A stretch of 47,000 nucleotides of DNA from Mongoliimonas terrestris (GCF_001927285.1 NZ_MSIG01000023.1:1-47000), one strand, 5' to 3'; shown: positions 1-8,226, numbered from the stretch's first letter. The notes: generated by a model from the letters alone, not told the origin. Made by a program: numbers and translations.

Positions 1-93
1 AACCTGCAGAACTGAGTTGATGACGATGGCGGAGGGTGGGGGGAGGGGTGGGGGGGTAGTTTGGGGGGTGACGTTGCGCTCAAGGCGCGCGAT

Positions 94-215
94 CGTCATC
101 CCGACGGAAGTCGGGATCCAGCCGACGGCGGGGGCGGTGGGGCGGGTGCGGGTAATGGTGCGGACGGTGCGGGTGAGGGTGCGGACGGTTGGGCCCCGGC
201 GTTCGCCGGGGTGAC
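94..215. repeat. Dispersed palindromic repeat, family A (copy 1)
   Basis: The left arm (94-127) reads CGTCATCCCGAC.GAAGTCGGGATCC and the right arm (187-215) is an approximate inverted copy ending CGCCGGGGTGACG. Each arm is itself a small hairpin (CCCGAC/GTCGGG and CCCCGGCG/CGCCGGGG). Similar arms recur near 3.5, 7.2, 7.4, 10.25, 33.2, 38.67 and 38.87 kb, always outside genes. A degenerate family B arm lies at about 247-288. Nothing else is recognisable in the gene-free first 319 bases. Confidence 0.7.
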
Positions 216-319
216 GACCTTCACCAAGCCGGGCGGTTCGTGCGGCCATCGTCGGGGTGCGGTTCAGCCGGACCGGCCACGCTTTGCTCCGGGCGCGGTT
301 CATGCCGCCTATCCCACCC

Positions 320-955
320 TCACCCCGTGACCGAGGTGCCGATGCGGGAGGCGGGGGCGGCGAGGAGGTCGGGGAGGCGGGGGTGGGTGGAGGGGCCGAG
401 GAGGCGGATGGGGCAGGTGAGGCGGGCGGCGAAGGTGGGGAAGGCGCTGTCGACGAGGCCGTCGGCGGACAGGGCGGCGGCGCCGGAGAGGTTGGGGCCG
501 TCGGTGGACTTCACCAGAATCAGGCCGGCGGCGGAGAGTTCGAAGGCGAGCCAGGCGGCGAGGCTGTCGGAGGTGACGTGCCAGCCGACCGGGATGCCGC
601 CGCCGCCGGTGAGCAGCCGGTCCATGCGGAAGACCGGGACTCGGCCGGCGGCGTGGGCGGCGTCCACGTCGGAGCGGGTGGCCGCAAGGACGAGCGGCTT
701 GTAGAGGTCGGCCAGCACCTCGGCGAAGAGGTTCATGGCGGCAAGGGCCTGGACGTGGGCGAGCCGGTCGGAATAGCCGAGGCTGGCCTGGACGGCGCGG
801 ACCGCGTCGGCGAAGAGGCCACCGCCGGGCACGATCACCACCCGGGCGGACGTGGTGGCGAAGGCGTCGGCGAGGGTGTCGAGGGTGGCGCGGTCATCGG
901 CGAGGCTGCCGCCGATCTTGACGACCACGAGCTGTCCAGTGCGGGGCCATGCCAT
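320..955 (-). CDS. mfnE: MfnE-like kinase of methanofuran biosynthesis (amino acid kinase family)
   Basis: A 211-residue amino-acid-kinase-fold protein. The phosphate-binding segment VVVKIGGSL is at residues 10-18 and a second glycine loop, VIVPGGG, is near residue 42. In archaea MfnE phosphorylates (5-aminomethylfuran-3-yl)methyl phosphate to the diphosphate used to build methanofuran; methylotrophic bacteria carry a homologue, called orf5 in their C1 clusters. Assignment to this branch, and not to uridylate or glutamate kinases, rests mainly on its position 6 bases downstream of mfnB in the same operon. Start is the ATG at 955. It is the last gene of the folP-folB-folK-mfnB-mfnE unit. The fold is certain; the substrate is inferred. 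Confidence 0.75.
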   Translation of the reverse strand: MAWPRTGQLVVVKIGGSLADDRATLDTLADAFATTSARVVIVPGGGLFADAVRAVQASLGYSDRLAHVQALAAMNLFAEVLADLYKPLVLAATRSDVDAAHAAGRVPVFRMDRLLTGGGGIPVGWHVTSDSLAAWLAFELSAAGLILVKSTDGPNLSGAAALSADGLVDSAFPTFAARLTCPIRLLGPSTHPRLPDLLAAPASRIGTSVTG

Positions 956-961
956 CGCCCG

Positions 962-1648
962 TCACTCCACCGGGGCGCGGCGCGCCCCGTGGACGGCGAG
1001 CGCGGTGGCGACCGCGCGGACGCGGGTCGGATCGAGCGGATTGGTGCGGATTCCGTCGACGCAGACGCCGCCGCGAAAGCCGATGACGTCCGGCTTGAAG
1101 GGAAGGAGCGTGCCGACGTCCACCACCTTCAGCGAGCCGGCGAGGCCGACCATCAGCTTGGCCCGGCGGGCGGCGGCGACGAACTGGGCGATGTCGGCAA
1201 GCTCCATGGCGTCCAGGAGGCCGGCGCCCTTGTCGGTGGTGTCCAGCATGACGCCGGAGAAGCCCGCAAAGGCGGCCACGGGCACGAGGCCGGCGTCGGG
1301 CGCCCGGTCGGCGGCGAACACGGCGACGAGGCGGGCGGTGCCGCCGAGCGCGGCGCCGAAAGTGGCCAGCGCCTGGGCGCCCGCTTCGCCGGACGGCACG
1401 GGCACCTTCACGGTGACGACTCCGGCCTCGTAGAGGGTGCGGGCGTCGTCCACGGTGGCGGCGTCTCCGGCGGCGGCGGTGAGCGTGCCGCGATGGCCGA
1501 CCGCGGCGACGACGGCCTTGACGGTCTCCACCGGCAGGGCGCCGAGGGCGCCGGCGGTGGGGTCCTTCAGGTCGATGACGGTGGCGCCGGCGTCGAGGGC
1601 GAGGAGGGCCTCCTCCGGCGTTGTGACGGACACCAGAAGCTCGGTCAT
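962..1648 (-). CDS. mfnB: (5-formylfuran-3-yl)methyl phosphate synthase MfnB
   Basis: A 228-residue DUF556-family TIM-barrel protein. In Methanocaldococcus, MfnB condenses two glyceraldehyde-3-phosphates into the furan ring of methanofuran. The conserved lysine expected to form the Schiff base lies in VIDLKDPTAGALGA (K28, with D26 beside it); the short barrel motifs TVKVPVP and KLMVGLAGSL also fit the family. The ATG at 1648 overlaps the folK stop as ATGA, implying translational coupling. Bacteria with this gene normally use methanofuran or its analogue in the formyltransferase/hydrolase complex of formaldehyde oxidation, so it marks a C1-metabolising host. No other C1 genes lie in the window. 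Confidence 0.88.
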   Translation of the reverse strand: MTELLVSVTTPEEALLALDAGATVIDLKDPTAGALGALPVETVKAVVAAVGHRGTLTAAAGDAATVDDARTLYEAGVVTVKVPVPSGEAGAQALATFGAALGGTARLVAVFAADRAPDAGLVPVAAFAGFSGVMLDTTDKGAGLLDAMELADIAQFVAAARRAKLMVGLAGSLKVVDVGTLLPFKPDVIGFRGGVCVDGIRTNPLDPTRVRAVATALAVHGARRAPVE

Positions 1649-2193
1649 CGGTCCGTCTCCCCGGATCCCGGCGGCAGCCTGACGATGCCGGTGGCGTCGA
1701 ACTGCAGGGCGTGCGCGGCGATGGTGGTGCCGCCGACCGTGAGGTCCGGGGCGATCTCGGCGAGCGGCACGAGCACGAAGGCCCGGTCGAGCATGTAGCG
1801 GTGCGGCACGATCAGGTCCGGCGTGTCGATCACCCGCTCCTCGTAGACGAGAACGTCGATGTCGATGACGCGCGGTCCCCATTTCTCGAACCGGATCCGG
1901 CCGAGTTCGGCCTCGACCGACAGGCAGAGGGCGAGGAGTTCGTGCGGGGAGAGGGAGGTCTCCACCACCGCGCAGGCGTTGACGAAGCTCTGCTGGTCGG
2001 TCTTGCCCCAGGGCGGCGTCTCGTAGTCGGCGGAGCGGCGCACGAGCCGGGCGCCCTTCTCTTCGAGGAGCACGAGGGCGTCCGCGATGGTGGCGCGCAC
2101 GTCGCCGATGTTGCCGCCAAGGCCGAGGTAGGCGAGGGCGGGCTTGTGGAGCTGGAACGGCGGATGGTTGGGTGACTTCAGCGGCTCAGCCAT
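1645..2193 (-). CDS. folK: 2-amino-4-hydroxy-6-hydroxymethyldihydropteridine pyrophosphokinase
   Basis: FolK transfers pyrophosphate from ATP to hydroxymethyl-dihydropterin before it is joined to p-aminobenzoate. Visible family features are YLGLGGNIGD near the N-terminus, the ETPPWG-type pterin-contacting segment, RVIDIDVLVY (the two Asp bind Mg-ATP) and VPHRYMLDRAFVLVPL. The ATG at 2193 is chosen over a GTG three bases upstream because GGAG sits five bases before it. The start lies inside the end of folB and the stop overlaps the mfnB start, so the five genes are tightly packed. The length (182 residues) is normal. Confidence 0.9.
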   Translation of the reverse strand: MAEPLKSPNHPPFQLHKPALAYLGLGGNIGDVRATIADALVLLEEKGARLVRRSADYETPPWGKTDQQSFVNACAVVETSLSPHELLALCLSVEAELGRIRFEKWGPRVIDIDVLVYEERVIDTPDLIVPHRYMLDRAFVLVPLAEIAPDLTVGGTTIAAHALQFDATGIVRLPPGSGETDR

Positions 2194-2554
2194 CACGGCT
2201 CCGTTCGATCTCCACCGTCACGCCGTCGATGAGGGCCGGAACGGGGGCGGACGGCTTGTCCACCCGGACCACGATACTCTTGACGAGGGGGAGCCGCGCA
2301 AGGATTTCCGCCGCGATGGTCTCGGCGAGCGCCTCGATGAGCTTGAAGGTGCGGCCGGTGGCGACCTGAAGGGCGATGTCCGTCAGGTCCGCGTAGGAGA
2401 CGGTCTTCTCAAAGTCGTCGGCAAGGCCGGCGGGGCGGGTGTCCACGCGCGCCTCCAGCCAGATGTAGAAGCGCTGGCCGAGCTTGGTCTCCTCCGGATG
2501 GAGGCCGTGGTGGGCGAAGACGGCGATGTTCTTCACGAAGATCCGGTCGGTCAA
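2186..2554 (-). CDS. folB: Dihydroneopterin aldolase
   Basis: FolB converts 7,8-dihydroneopterin to 6-hydroxymethyl-dihydropterin and glycolaldehyde. The 122-residue protein has the expected N-terminus (DRIFVKNIAVFAHHG), the conserved SYADLTDIAL stretch and KLIEALAETIA with its active-site glutamate. Translation appears to start at a TTG (2552-2554) that overlaps the folP stop as TTGA. A strong AAGGAG eight bases upstream, inside the end of folP, supports this rare start codon. It sits between folP and folK and supplies the pterin substrate for both folate and any tetrahydromethanopterin made in this host. Confidence 0.9.
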   Translation of the reverse strand: MTDRIFVKNIAVFAHHGLHPEETKLGQRFYIWLEARVDTRPAGLADDFEKTVSYADLTDIALQVATGRTFKLIEALAETIAAEILARLPLVKSIVVRVDKPSAPVPALIDGVTVEIERSRDG

Positions 2555-3375
2555 CGCATCCGCTCCTTGATGGCTTCGACGACCCGGGCCGCCTCGATGT
2601 GGGCGCGCACGTCGTGGACGCGGAGGATGTCGGCGCCGAGCAGGATGGCGACGGCGTTCGACGCGATGGTGCCGTTGAGACGGTCCTTCGGGGCGAGCTT
2701 GTTGTCGTTGAGGATGCCGATCAGGGACTTGCGCGACGTGCCCATGAGGAGGGGATAGCCGAGCGCCCTGATCTCCGGCAGGCGGGAGACGGCGGCGAGG
2801 TTCTGCTCGAAGGTCTTGCCGAAGCCGACGCCCGGATCGAGCACGATGTGATCGTCGGGAATGCCGGCCTTGAGGGCGGTCTCGATGGAGCGGGCGAAGA
2901 AGGCCTTCATGTCCTCGATGATGTCGAGGGTCTCGTCGATGGTCTGCCGGTTGTGCATGACGAAGACCGGGGCGCCGTGGTCGGCGGCCACCTTGGCGAT
3001 GTCCGGCTCCCGCTGGAGGCCCCAGACGTCGTTGACCATGCGGGCGCCGGCCCTGAGGGCCGCCTCGGCGGTGCCGGCCTTGTAGGTGTCGATGGAGACG
3101 GGCGTGCCGTGCCGGGCGACGATCTGGCGGATGACCGGCTCGACGCGGCGGATCTCCTCGTCCATCGGCACCGGCGTGTGGCCGGGGCGGGTGGATTCGC
3201 CGCCGATGTCGAGGATGTCGGCGCCCTCCTCCACCAGCGCGTCCGCATGGGCGACGGCCGCGTCGATGGCGGCGAAGCGCCCGCCGTCGGAGAAGGAATC
3301 CGGGGTGACGTTGAGGATGCCCATCACCAGGGTCTTGACCCCGAGTTTCGGCAGAAAGGCGATGCGGGACGGCAT
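2551..3375 (-). CDS. folP: Dihydropteroate synthase
   Basis: FolP condenses hydroxymethyl-dihydropterin pyrophosphate with p-aminobenzoate. The two classic signatures are intact: VMGILNVTPDSFSDGG near residue 20 and DILDIGGESTRPG near residue 58. Also present are the SIDTYK loop and the C-terminal LRVHDV. It is the promoter-proximal gene of the minus-strand fol-mfn operon. An ATG at 3375 and a GTG at 3384 are both possible starts and neither has a clear ribosome binding site; the ATG is used here. Because mfn genes follow, the operon may serve both folate and C1-carrier synthesis, but the sequence looks like ordinary bacterial FolP. Confidence 0.9.
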   Translation of the reverse strand: MPSRIAFLPKLGVKTLVMGILNVTPDSFSDGGRFAAIDAAVAHADALVEEGADILDIGGESTRPGHTPVPMDEEIRRVEPVIRQIVARHGTPVSIDTYKAGTAEAALRAGARMVNDVWGLQREPDIAKVAADHGAPVFVMHNRQTIDETLDIIEDMKAFFARSIETALKAGIPDDHIVLDPGVGFGKTFEQNLAAVSRLPEIRALGYPLLMGTSRKSLIGILNDNKLAPKDRLNGTIASNAVAILLGADILRVHDVRAHIEAARVVEAIKERMR

Positions 3376-3528
3376 GTTCGGCACCCGATGCGGACGACGC
3401 GGTCAGACGCGCGTTCTACTCCGGGAACGGGGGATGATCCACCGGGGCGGGGAAGATTGTGCGCGCGGCGATGCCGCAGTGGGGGGTGGGGGGCGGTTGG
3501 GCGTGCGACGGGGATGCTGGCGGGCGAT

Positions 3529-3629
3529 CGTCATCCCGACGGAAGTCGGGATCCAGCTGCGGCGTCCGCATCGCGACCGTCGAGGCAGCCGGCAACGACG
3601 GTTGGGCCCCGGCTTTCGCCGGGGTGACG
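3529..3629. repeat. Family A palindromic repeat (copy 2)
   Basis: Left arm CGTCATCCCGACGGAAGTCGG begins at 3529 and the inverted right arm (CCCCGGCTTTCGCCGGGG) ends at 3629. It lies in the 0.5-kb gap between divergent folP and parC. That gap otherwise holds only a family B element and the promoters. Confidence 0.7.
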
Positions 3630-3677
3630 CCTTGGGGAGAGGGCGGTGGGTTGCCAATGGCCCTCGGCGCTCCCGCA

Positions 3678-3770
3678 TCGTCATGGTCCGCTTCTGGCGG
3701 ACGAGCCACGCTTTCCTGCCGGGGTGGTTCGGGGAATGCGTGGGTGGTCCGCCTTCGCGGACCATGACGA
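3678..3770. repeat. Family B inverted repeat (copy 1)
   Basis: Left arm ATCGTCATGGTCCGCTTC followed by GGCGGAC and AGCCACGC; right arm GCGTGGGTGGTCCGCC followed by GCGGACCATGACGA at 3738-3770. The arms are near-perfect inverse complements, so the element can fold as one large hairpin. The same two-armed unit recurs near 7.1, 38.4, 38.7, 38.95 and 39.1 kb. Confidence 0.7.
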
Positions 3771-3888
3771 GCGGGGAGGTGGAGGGGAGTGTGCGGGCCG
3801 ATGGGAGCGCCATGCTTTTCCGCAGGAAACCGTGGGGTGGGGCGCACGGGCGGTTGCCACAAAGCGTTCCTGATTCTACCCATGCCGC

Positions 3889-6141
3889 ATGGGAAAAGAT
3901 CTGATTCCACCCGGTAGCGGCATCGAGCCTGTCAATCTGCGTTCGGCGCTGGAGGAACGCTACCTCGCCTATGCGCTCTCCACCATCATGCACCGGGCGC
4001 TGCCGGACGTGCGGGACGGGCTGAAGCCCGTGCACCGGCGGGTGCTCTATGCGATGCGGCTGCTCCGGCTCGATCCGGGGGCGGCGTTCAAGAAGTGCGC
4101 GCGCGTCGTCGGCGACGTGATCGGCAAGTATCACCCGCACGGCGACCAGTCGGTCTACGACGCGCTGGTGCGGCTGGCGCAGGACTTCTCGCAGCGCTAT
4201 CCGCTGGTCGACGGGCAGGGCAACTTCGGCAATATCGACGGCGATAACGCCGCGGCCATGCGCTACACGGAGGCGCGGCTGACGGAGGTGGCGCGGCTGC
4301 TGCTCGACGGGCTCGACGAGGACGCGGTCGACTTCCGCGAGACCTACGACGGCGAGGACAAGGAGCCGATCGTCCTGCCGGGGGCGTTCCCGAACCTCCT
4401 CGCCAACGGGTCGTCGGGCATCGCGGTGGGAATGGCGACGTCGATTCCGCCGCACAACGCGGCGGAGCTCTGCGACGCCGCCATGCACCTGATCGACAAG
4501 CCGGACGCCACGGTGGAGGACCTCGTGGCCTTCGTGAAGGGGCCGGACTTTCCGACCGGCGGCATCCTGATTGAGCGCCAGGCCGACATCATCGAGGCCT
4601 ACCGCACCGGGCGGGGCGGCTTCCGGGTGCGGGCGCGCTGGGAGAAGGAGGAACTGGACCGTGGCATGTGGCAGGCGGTCATCACCGAGATCCCCTACCA
4701 GGTGCAGAAGTCCCGCCTGATCGAGAAGATCGCCGAGCTGGTGCAGGAGCGAAAGCTGCCGCTCGTCGAGGACGTGCGCGACGAGAGCGCGGAGGACGTG
4801 CGGGTCGTCATCGTGCCGAAGAGCCGGAACGTGGACGAGACCATCATGATGGAGGCGCTGTTCCGCCTGTCGGAGCTGGAGAGCCGCATCCCGCTCAACA
4901 TGAACGTGCTTTCGCGCGGGCAGGTGCCGAACGTCATCGGCCTGAAGCAGGTGCTGGTGGAATGGCTGGCGCACCGGCGCGAGGTGCTGATCCGGCGCAC
5001 GAACTTCCGCCTCGGCGAGATCGTGCGGCGGCTGGAGCTCCTGGACGGCTACATCATCGCCTACCTGAACCTCGACGAGGTGATCCGCATCATCCGCGAG
5101 GAGGATGAGCCGAAGAAGGAGCTGATGGCCGCCTTCGGGCTGAACGACACCCAGGCGGACGCCATCCTCAACATGCGCCTCAGGAACCTCCGCAAGCTGG
5201 AGGAGATGGAGATCCGCAAGGAGCACGAGGAGCTGTCCGACGAGAAGCGCGACATCGAGGACCTGCTCGCCTCCGAGGCCAAGCAGTGGAAGACGGTGCG
5301 CTGGGAAATCTCCAAGGTGCGCAAGACCTTCGGGCCGGACACCCCGCTCGGCAAGCGGCGCACCACGTTCGGCGAAGCGCCGACCCACGGGGCCGAGGCG
5401 GTGAGCCAGGCGCTGATCGAGCGCGAGCCGATCACCGTGGTGATCTCCGAGAAGGGCTGGATCCGGGCGCTGAAGGGCCACGTGACCGACCTCTCCGGCC
5501 TGCAGTTCAAGGCCGGCGACAAGCGCGCCATCTCGTTCACAGCCCAGACCACCGACAAGCTGATGGTCTTCTCAGACTCGGGCAAGATGTACACCCTCGG
5601 CGCCGACAAGCTGCCGGGCGGCCGCTCCACCGGCGAGCCGGTGCGGCTGATGGTGGACATGGACGACGGCACCGACGTGATCGACGTGTTCGTGCATGCG
5701 CCGGAGCGCAAGCTGCTGCTCGTCTCCTCCGACGGCTACGGCTTCGTGACGGCGGAGTCGGACCTCGTCGCCAACACCCGCAAGGGCAAGCAGGCGCTGA
5801 ACCTTTCCGCCGGCGCCAAGGCCCTGAAGGTGGTGCCGGTCGACGGCGACCACGTGGCCATCATCGGCGAGAACCGCAAGCTCCTGGTCTTCCCGCTCGG
5901 CCAAGTGCCGGAGATGAGCCGGGGCAAGGGCGTGCGGCTGCAGCGCTACCAGAGCGGCGGCGTGGCGGACGTGAAGGTGTTCCAGGGCGAGAAGGGCCTG
6001 ACCTGGACGGATCCGGGCGGGCGGGTGTTCCTGCGCACGCTCGCCGACCTCGCCGACTGGTTGAGCGACCGGGCCATGGCGGGCCGGCTGCCGCCGACAG
6101 GCTTCCCGCGGTCGAACAGCTTCGGCGAGCGGGGGTTCTGA
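3889..6141 (+). CDS. parC: DNA topoisomerase IV subunit A
   Basis: The 750-residue protein is the DNA-breaking subunit of topoisomerase IV, which decatenates daughter chromosomes with ParE. The catalytic tyrosine is Y126 in AAAMRYTEARL. The quinolone-resistance region reads GKYHPHGDQSVYDALVRLAQ, with Q and D where Escherichia coli has S80 and E84; I recall this form from alphaproteobacterial ParC and do not read it as selected resistance. The six-bladed C-terminal region is shorter than in GyrA and no GyrA-box is obvious, which supports ParC over GyrA. The first ATG (3889) lacks a clear Shine-Dalgarno. It is transcribed away from folP. Confidence 0.93.
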   Translation: MGKDLIPPGSGIEPVNLRSALEERYLAYALSTIMHRALPDVRDGLKPVHRRVLYAMRLLRLDPGAAFKKCARVVGDVIGKYHPHGDQSVYDALVRLAQDFSQRYPLVDGQGNFGNIDGDNAAAMRYTEARLTEVARLLLDGLDEDAVDFRETYDGEDKEPIVLPGAFPNLLANGSSGIAVGMATSIPPHNAAELCDAAMHLIDKPDATVEDLVAFVKGPDFPTGGILIERQADIIEAYRTGRGGFRVRARWEKEELDRGMWQAVITEIPYQVQKSRLIEKIAELVQERKLPLVEDVRDESAEDVRVVIVPKSRNVDETIMMEALFRLSELESRIPLNMNVLSRGQVPNVIGLKQVLVEWLAHRREVLIRRTNFRLGEIVRRLELLDGYIIAYLNLDEVIRIIREEDEPKKELMAAFGLNDTQADAILNMRLRNLRKLEEMEIRKEHEELSDEKRDIEDLLASEAKQWKTVRWEISKVRKTFGPDTPLGKRRTTFGEAPTHGAEAVSQALIEREPITVVISEKGWIRALKGHVTDLSGLQFKAGDKRAISFTAQTTDKLMVFSDSGKMYTLGADKLPGGRSTGEPVRLMVDMDDGTDVIDVFVHAPERKLLLVSSDGYGFVTAESDLVANTRKGKQALNLSAGAKALKVVPVDGDHVAIIGENRKLLVFPLGQVPEMSRGKGVRLQRYQSGGVADVKVFQGEKGLTWTDPGGRVFLRTLADLADWLSDRAMAGRLPPTGFPRSNSFGERGF

Positions 6142-6201
6142 CCGGGGGCGGCGAGCGGAGGAATGATTCCAGGCGGCCGGGCGGGGCGTTCAGGAATGGG
6201 A

Positions 6202-6227
6202 GCGCGCCCGCGACGGGCCGGGCGCGC
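6202..6227. terminator. GC-rich hairpin between convergent genes
   Basis: GCGCGCCCG (6202-6210) pairs with CGGGCGCGC (6219-6227) around an 8-base loop. It lies between the ends of parC and the convergent small gene at 6237. It has no good T-tract on either side, so terminator function is only suggested by position. Confidence 0.35.
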
Positions 6228-6236
6228 CGGTGTCGG

Positions 6237-6425
6237 TCACGCCTTCTTGCGGCGGTTCTGCAGCGTCTTGCGGGCGGCCTGCTCGGCGGCGAACGCATCC
6301 TTGAAGACGATGCCCTCCAGGTCGCCGAGGCCCGGTTCCAGGGCGTGGAACGCGTAGGCGTCCCCTTCCCGGACCAGGATGCCGACCGGGTTGTTCTGCA
6401 CTTCCACGAGATAATTGTTGAACAT
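6237..6425 (-). CDS. Small conserved protein of unknown function (62 residues)
   Basis: A compact 62-residue soluble protein starting MFNNYLVEVQNN and ending in a basic tail (TLQNRRKKA). The sequence is acidic and amphipathic in the middle, has no membrane segment or signal peptide and matches no motif I can name. Its sequence has the look of a real protein: balanced composition and an ATG start at 6425. It faces parC tail to tail. It resembles short hypothetical proteins annotated in other Rhizobiales, but I cannot confirm a family and assign no function. Confidence 0.6.
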   Translation of the reverse strand: MFNNYLVEVQNNPVGILVREGDAYAFHALEPGLGDLEGIVFKDAFAAEQAARKTLQNRRKKA

Positions 6426-7052
6426 TTCCAGACCTAAACGTCGGCCGCTTCAAGTGCGGCTTCACCTTTGGACCAGGGGACGGGCCCCCGTGTGTCAGCG
6501 CTGATCGCGGCGCCCCGGACAACGCTTTCGCCAGACGGTTCGTTGCATCGATCGCGAACGCGCGACGAACGTCGGAGCGGGGACTGAAGCGCTGGGCTGA
6601 CCTGGCGTCTGGTGGTGCATGTCGGTCATGGTCGTCGTCTCAGCCACGGCGGACCGTGGCACGGTTAGCGTTTGGTGTCGCGGCGCAACTGCCGGATGGA
6701 AAATCACCGCGGCCGTCGCCATGAGACTCTCGTGGCGGCGGCAAGAGCAACCGTAGCGGGTTTCAGCCGCGTTGGCGACCAACGCCGTTTCGGATCGTCG
6801 CTTGGATCCGCATCAGAAAACCGATTCCGGTTGCCGATAGAGCATGTGGTTCCGCAGCGTCACCCACGCAAGAGGAGTGGGGCTCGGGGCGCGGTGGTTG
6901 GTGCCATGGGAATGGTCGTAGAAACAAATGACAATCGGATTAAGCGGGCGGGGGAAAGGTGTGAGTGGTTCGTGTGACGATGGAGGAGGGGTGGGGAGGG
7001 GAAGGATGGGGGGGCGGTGCGGCCGGCGGGGCGCGGTTGACGCGAGACGCTC

Positions 7053-7140
7053 CATCCTCGTCATGGTCCGGTTCAGCCGGACCAGCCACGCATTGGGGCC
7101 GTGAGAATGCGTGGGTGGTCCGCCTGCGCGGACCATGACG
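7053..7140. repeat. Family B inverted repeat (copy 2)
   Basis: The left arm (TCGTCATGGTCCGGTTCAGC, from 7059) and right arm (GCGTGGGTGGTCCGCCTGCG, from 7110, ending GGACCATGACG at 7140) form the same two-armed inverted repeat as at 3678-3770. Confidence 0.7.
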
Positions 7141-7201
7141 ATGGCGGAGGGGTGGGGAGGGAAAGGCGGGGACGTCGGGCGGCGGGCGGAAATGTTGTGC
7201 C

Positions 7202-7430
7202 GCTCCGCCCTGTCCTGCCTGGCCGTCATCCCAACGGAAGTCGGGATCCAGCCGGCGGTTCAGATGCCGTGACAGTGAGAGTGAAACCGCAGTCGGTTGT
7301 ATCCCGGCGTTCGCCGGGATGACGATCTCGGCGGTAGGGGAAGTGTAAGTGCTGCTCCGCCCTATCCTGCCTGGCCGTCATCCCGACGGAAGTCGGGATC
7401 CAACCGGCGGTTCAGATGCCGTGGGGTGTT
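7202..7430. repeat. Duplicated family A arm (copies 3 and 4)
   Basis: About 70 bases starting GCTCCGCCCTGTCCTGCC at 7202 are repeated from 7355. Each contains the A arm CGTCATCCC.ACGGAAGTCGG followed by CCGGCGGTTCAGATGCCGTG. The right arm of the first copy (ATCCCGGCGTTCGCCGGGAT, 7301-7320) lies between them. The second copy has no right arm of its own. Confidence 0.7.
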
Positions 7431-7444
7431 CCTGGGACGTGAAG

Positions 7445-7476
7445 AAGCCCGCTGCCGTGGGGTCGGCAGCGGGCTT
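7445..7476 (-). terminator. Rho-independent terminator for the small exported-protein genes
   Basis: A perfect 13-bp stem, AAGCCCGCTGCCG (7445-7457) with CGGCAGCGGGCTT (7464-7476), and a 6-base loop. Read on the minus strand the stem is followed by CTTCTTC. It lies 46 bases beyond the stop of the gene ending at 7523. Confidence 0.75.
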
Positions 7477-7522
7477 TGAATGCGAGTCTCTGGTCAGGCT
7501 CGGTCAGGTGAGGAGGAACGCC

Positions 7523-7762
7523 TCACATCACGGCTGGTTCCGCCCGGACGCGAATGAGATTGGAAATGCCAGCGTCGAGGTTCACCTCTTCGATGGTGAT
7601 CGTTTCGGGCGCGGCCGGGACCGTGGGGGCGATCAGGTCGCCCTTGATCATCAGGTCGCCGCGCGGCGCCGGCGTGTCGATCGCGTAGGCGGCGCCGACG
7701 AGCGCCATCGCCACGGCCGCAGCGCATCCCATCGTCACGAGAGTCGTGGAGGACTTCGTCAT
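7523..7762 (-). CDS. Small exported protein of unknown function (79 residues)
   Basis: The product begins MTKSSTTLVTMGC and has a hydrophobic core (AAAVAMALVGAAYA) that reads as a Sec signal peptide cleaved near residue 25-27. That leaves a mature peptide of about 53 residues rich in Ile, Thr and acidic residues. The ATG at 7762 has AAGGGGTGGGA just upstream, which is why it is preferred over ATG or GTG codons further out. No domain is recognised. It lies behind a second small exported protein (7957-8226) on the same strand, and a strong terminator follows. Codon bias and the terminator argue that it is a real gene; its role is unknown. Confidence 0.65.
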   Translation of the reverse strand: MTKSSTTLVTMGCAAAVAMALVGAAYAIDTPAPRGDLMIKGDLIAPTVPAAPETITIEEVNLDAGISNLIRVRAEPAVM

Positions 7763-7956
7763 GATGTCCCACCCCTTCATGCCTGTGGCCTCGAATGCGC
7801 CTTTGGCGATGCCTTCGCCGACCGGCTTCGAAGCGCTTGCGAATGTTGATCCAGTGCCGAAGAGCATACGCGGTAAACTTTCTACGGCCCAATCACAGGT
7901 CAGAGATGACCTTGTGTTGCTTCAACGTGTCGGGGTGGGAATGGTTCCGCGGGGGC

Positions 7957-8226
7957 TCAGCCCCGCGATTCCACTTGTTCGATGATGGAGAGGCCGGGCA
8001 TCACCTGATAGGCCTCAGTCGTCGTGGTGGGAAGCGTCACACCGGTACAGATCTCGGTGGTGATCATCTCGGCTTTACGGCAGTCGGCGACCGACGGCAG
8101 GCGATCGTCCTTGCCGACCACTGACCATTCGTAGCTGGATGCGCCGATGAACATGGAAAGAGCGGTGGCGCCCACGAGGCCGGCGGCGGCGACGCGCTTC
8201 AGCGTGTTCGGGATCGTCCGGGTCAT
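7957..8226 (-). CDS. Small exported protein of unknown function (89 residues)
   Basis: The product starts MTRTIPNTLKRVAAAG, and a hydrophobic stretch (LVGATALSMFIGASS) makes a Sec signal peptide or N-terminal anchor. The mature part of about 58 residues has two cysteines (DCRKAEM and EICTGV) that could form a disulfide in the periplasm. GAAGGA precedes the ATG at 8226. It shares strand and general build (signal peptide, short Thr/Val-rich mature region) with the protein at 7523-7762, 194 bases downstream. No family is recognised. Confidence 0.65.
   Translation of the reverse strand: MTRTIPNTLKRVAAAGLVGATALSMFIGASSYEWSVVGKDDRLPSVADCRKAEMITTEICTGVTLPTTTTEAYQVMPGLSIIEQVESRG

Larger units (their letters stand above)
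6426..7522. other. 1.1-kb non-coding region with repeats
   Basis: No convincing gene is seen. Short open frames here have biased, Arg/Pro-rich translations typical of chance frames in GC-rich DNA. The stretch at about 6670-6960 has a mixed composition but no recognisable motif. The right half is built from family B (7053-7140) and family A (7224-7325, 7375-7430) elements and ends with a strong terminator at 7445-7476. Confidence 0.6.

Noticed and set aside
257..1798. A 513-codon open frame on the plus strand
   Set aside because: It runs antisense to mfnE, mfnB and part of folK, and its Gly/Glu/Val-rich translation is what the opposite strand of GC-rich genes gives.
4126..4185. Quinolone-resistance mutation in parC (Q and D at the S80/E84 positions)
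   Set aside because: This form appears to be normal for alphaproteobacterial ParC, so it is not evidence of selected resistance.
3403..5481. A 692-codon open frame on the minus strand over parC
   Set aside because: It mirrors parC codons (His/Leu/Arg-rich translation) and has no recognisable domain; parC itself is unambiguous.
6495..6977. Open frames of 95 codons (minus) and 101 codons (plus) between the small gene at 6237 and the repeat region
   Set aside because: Neither has a ribosome binding site, a recognisable motif or a protein-like composition.
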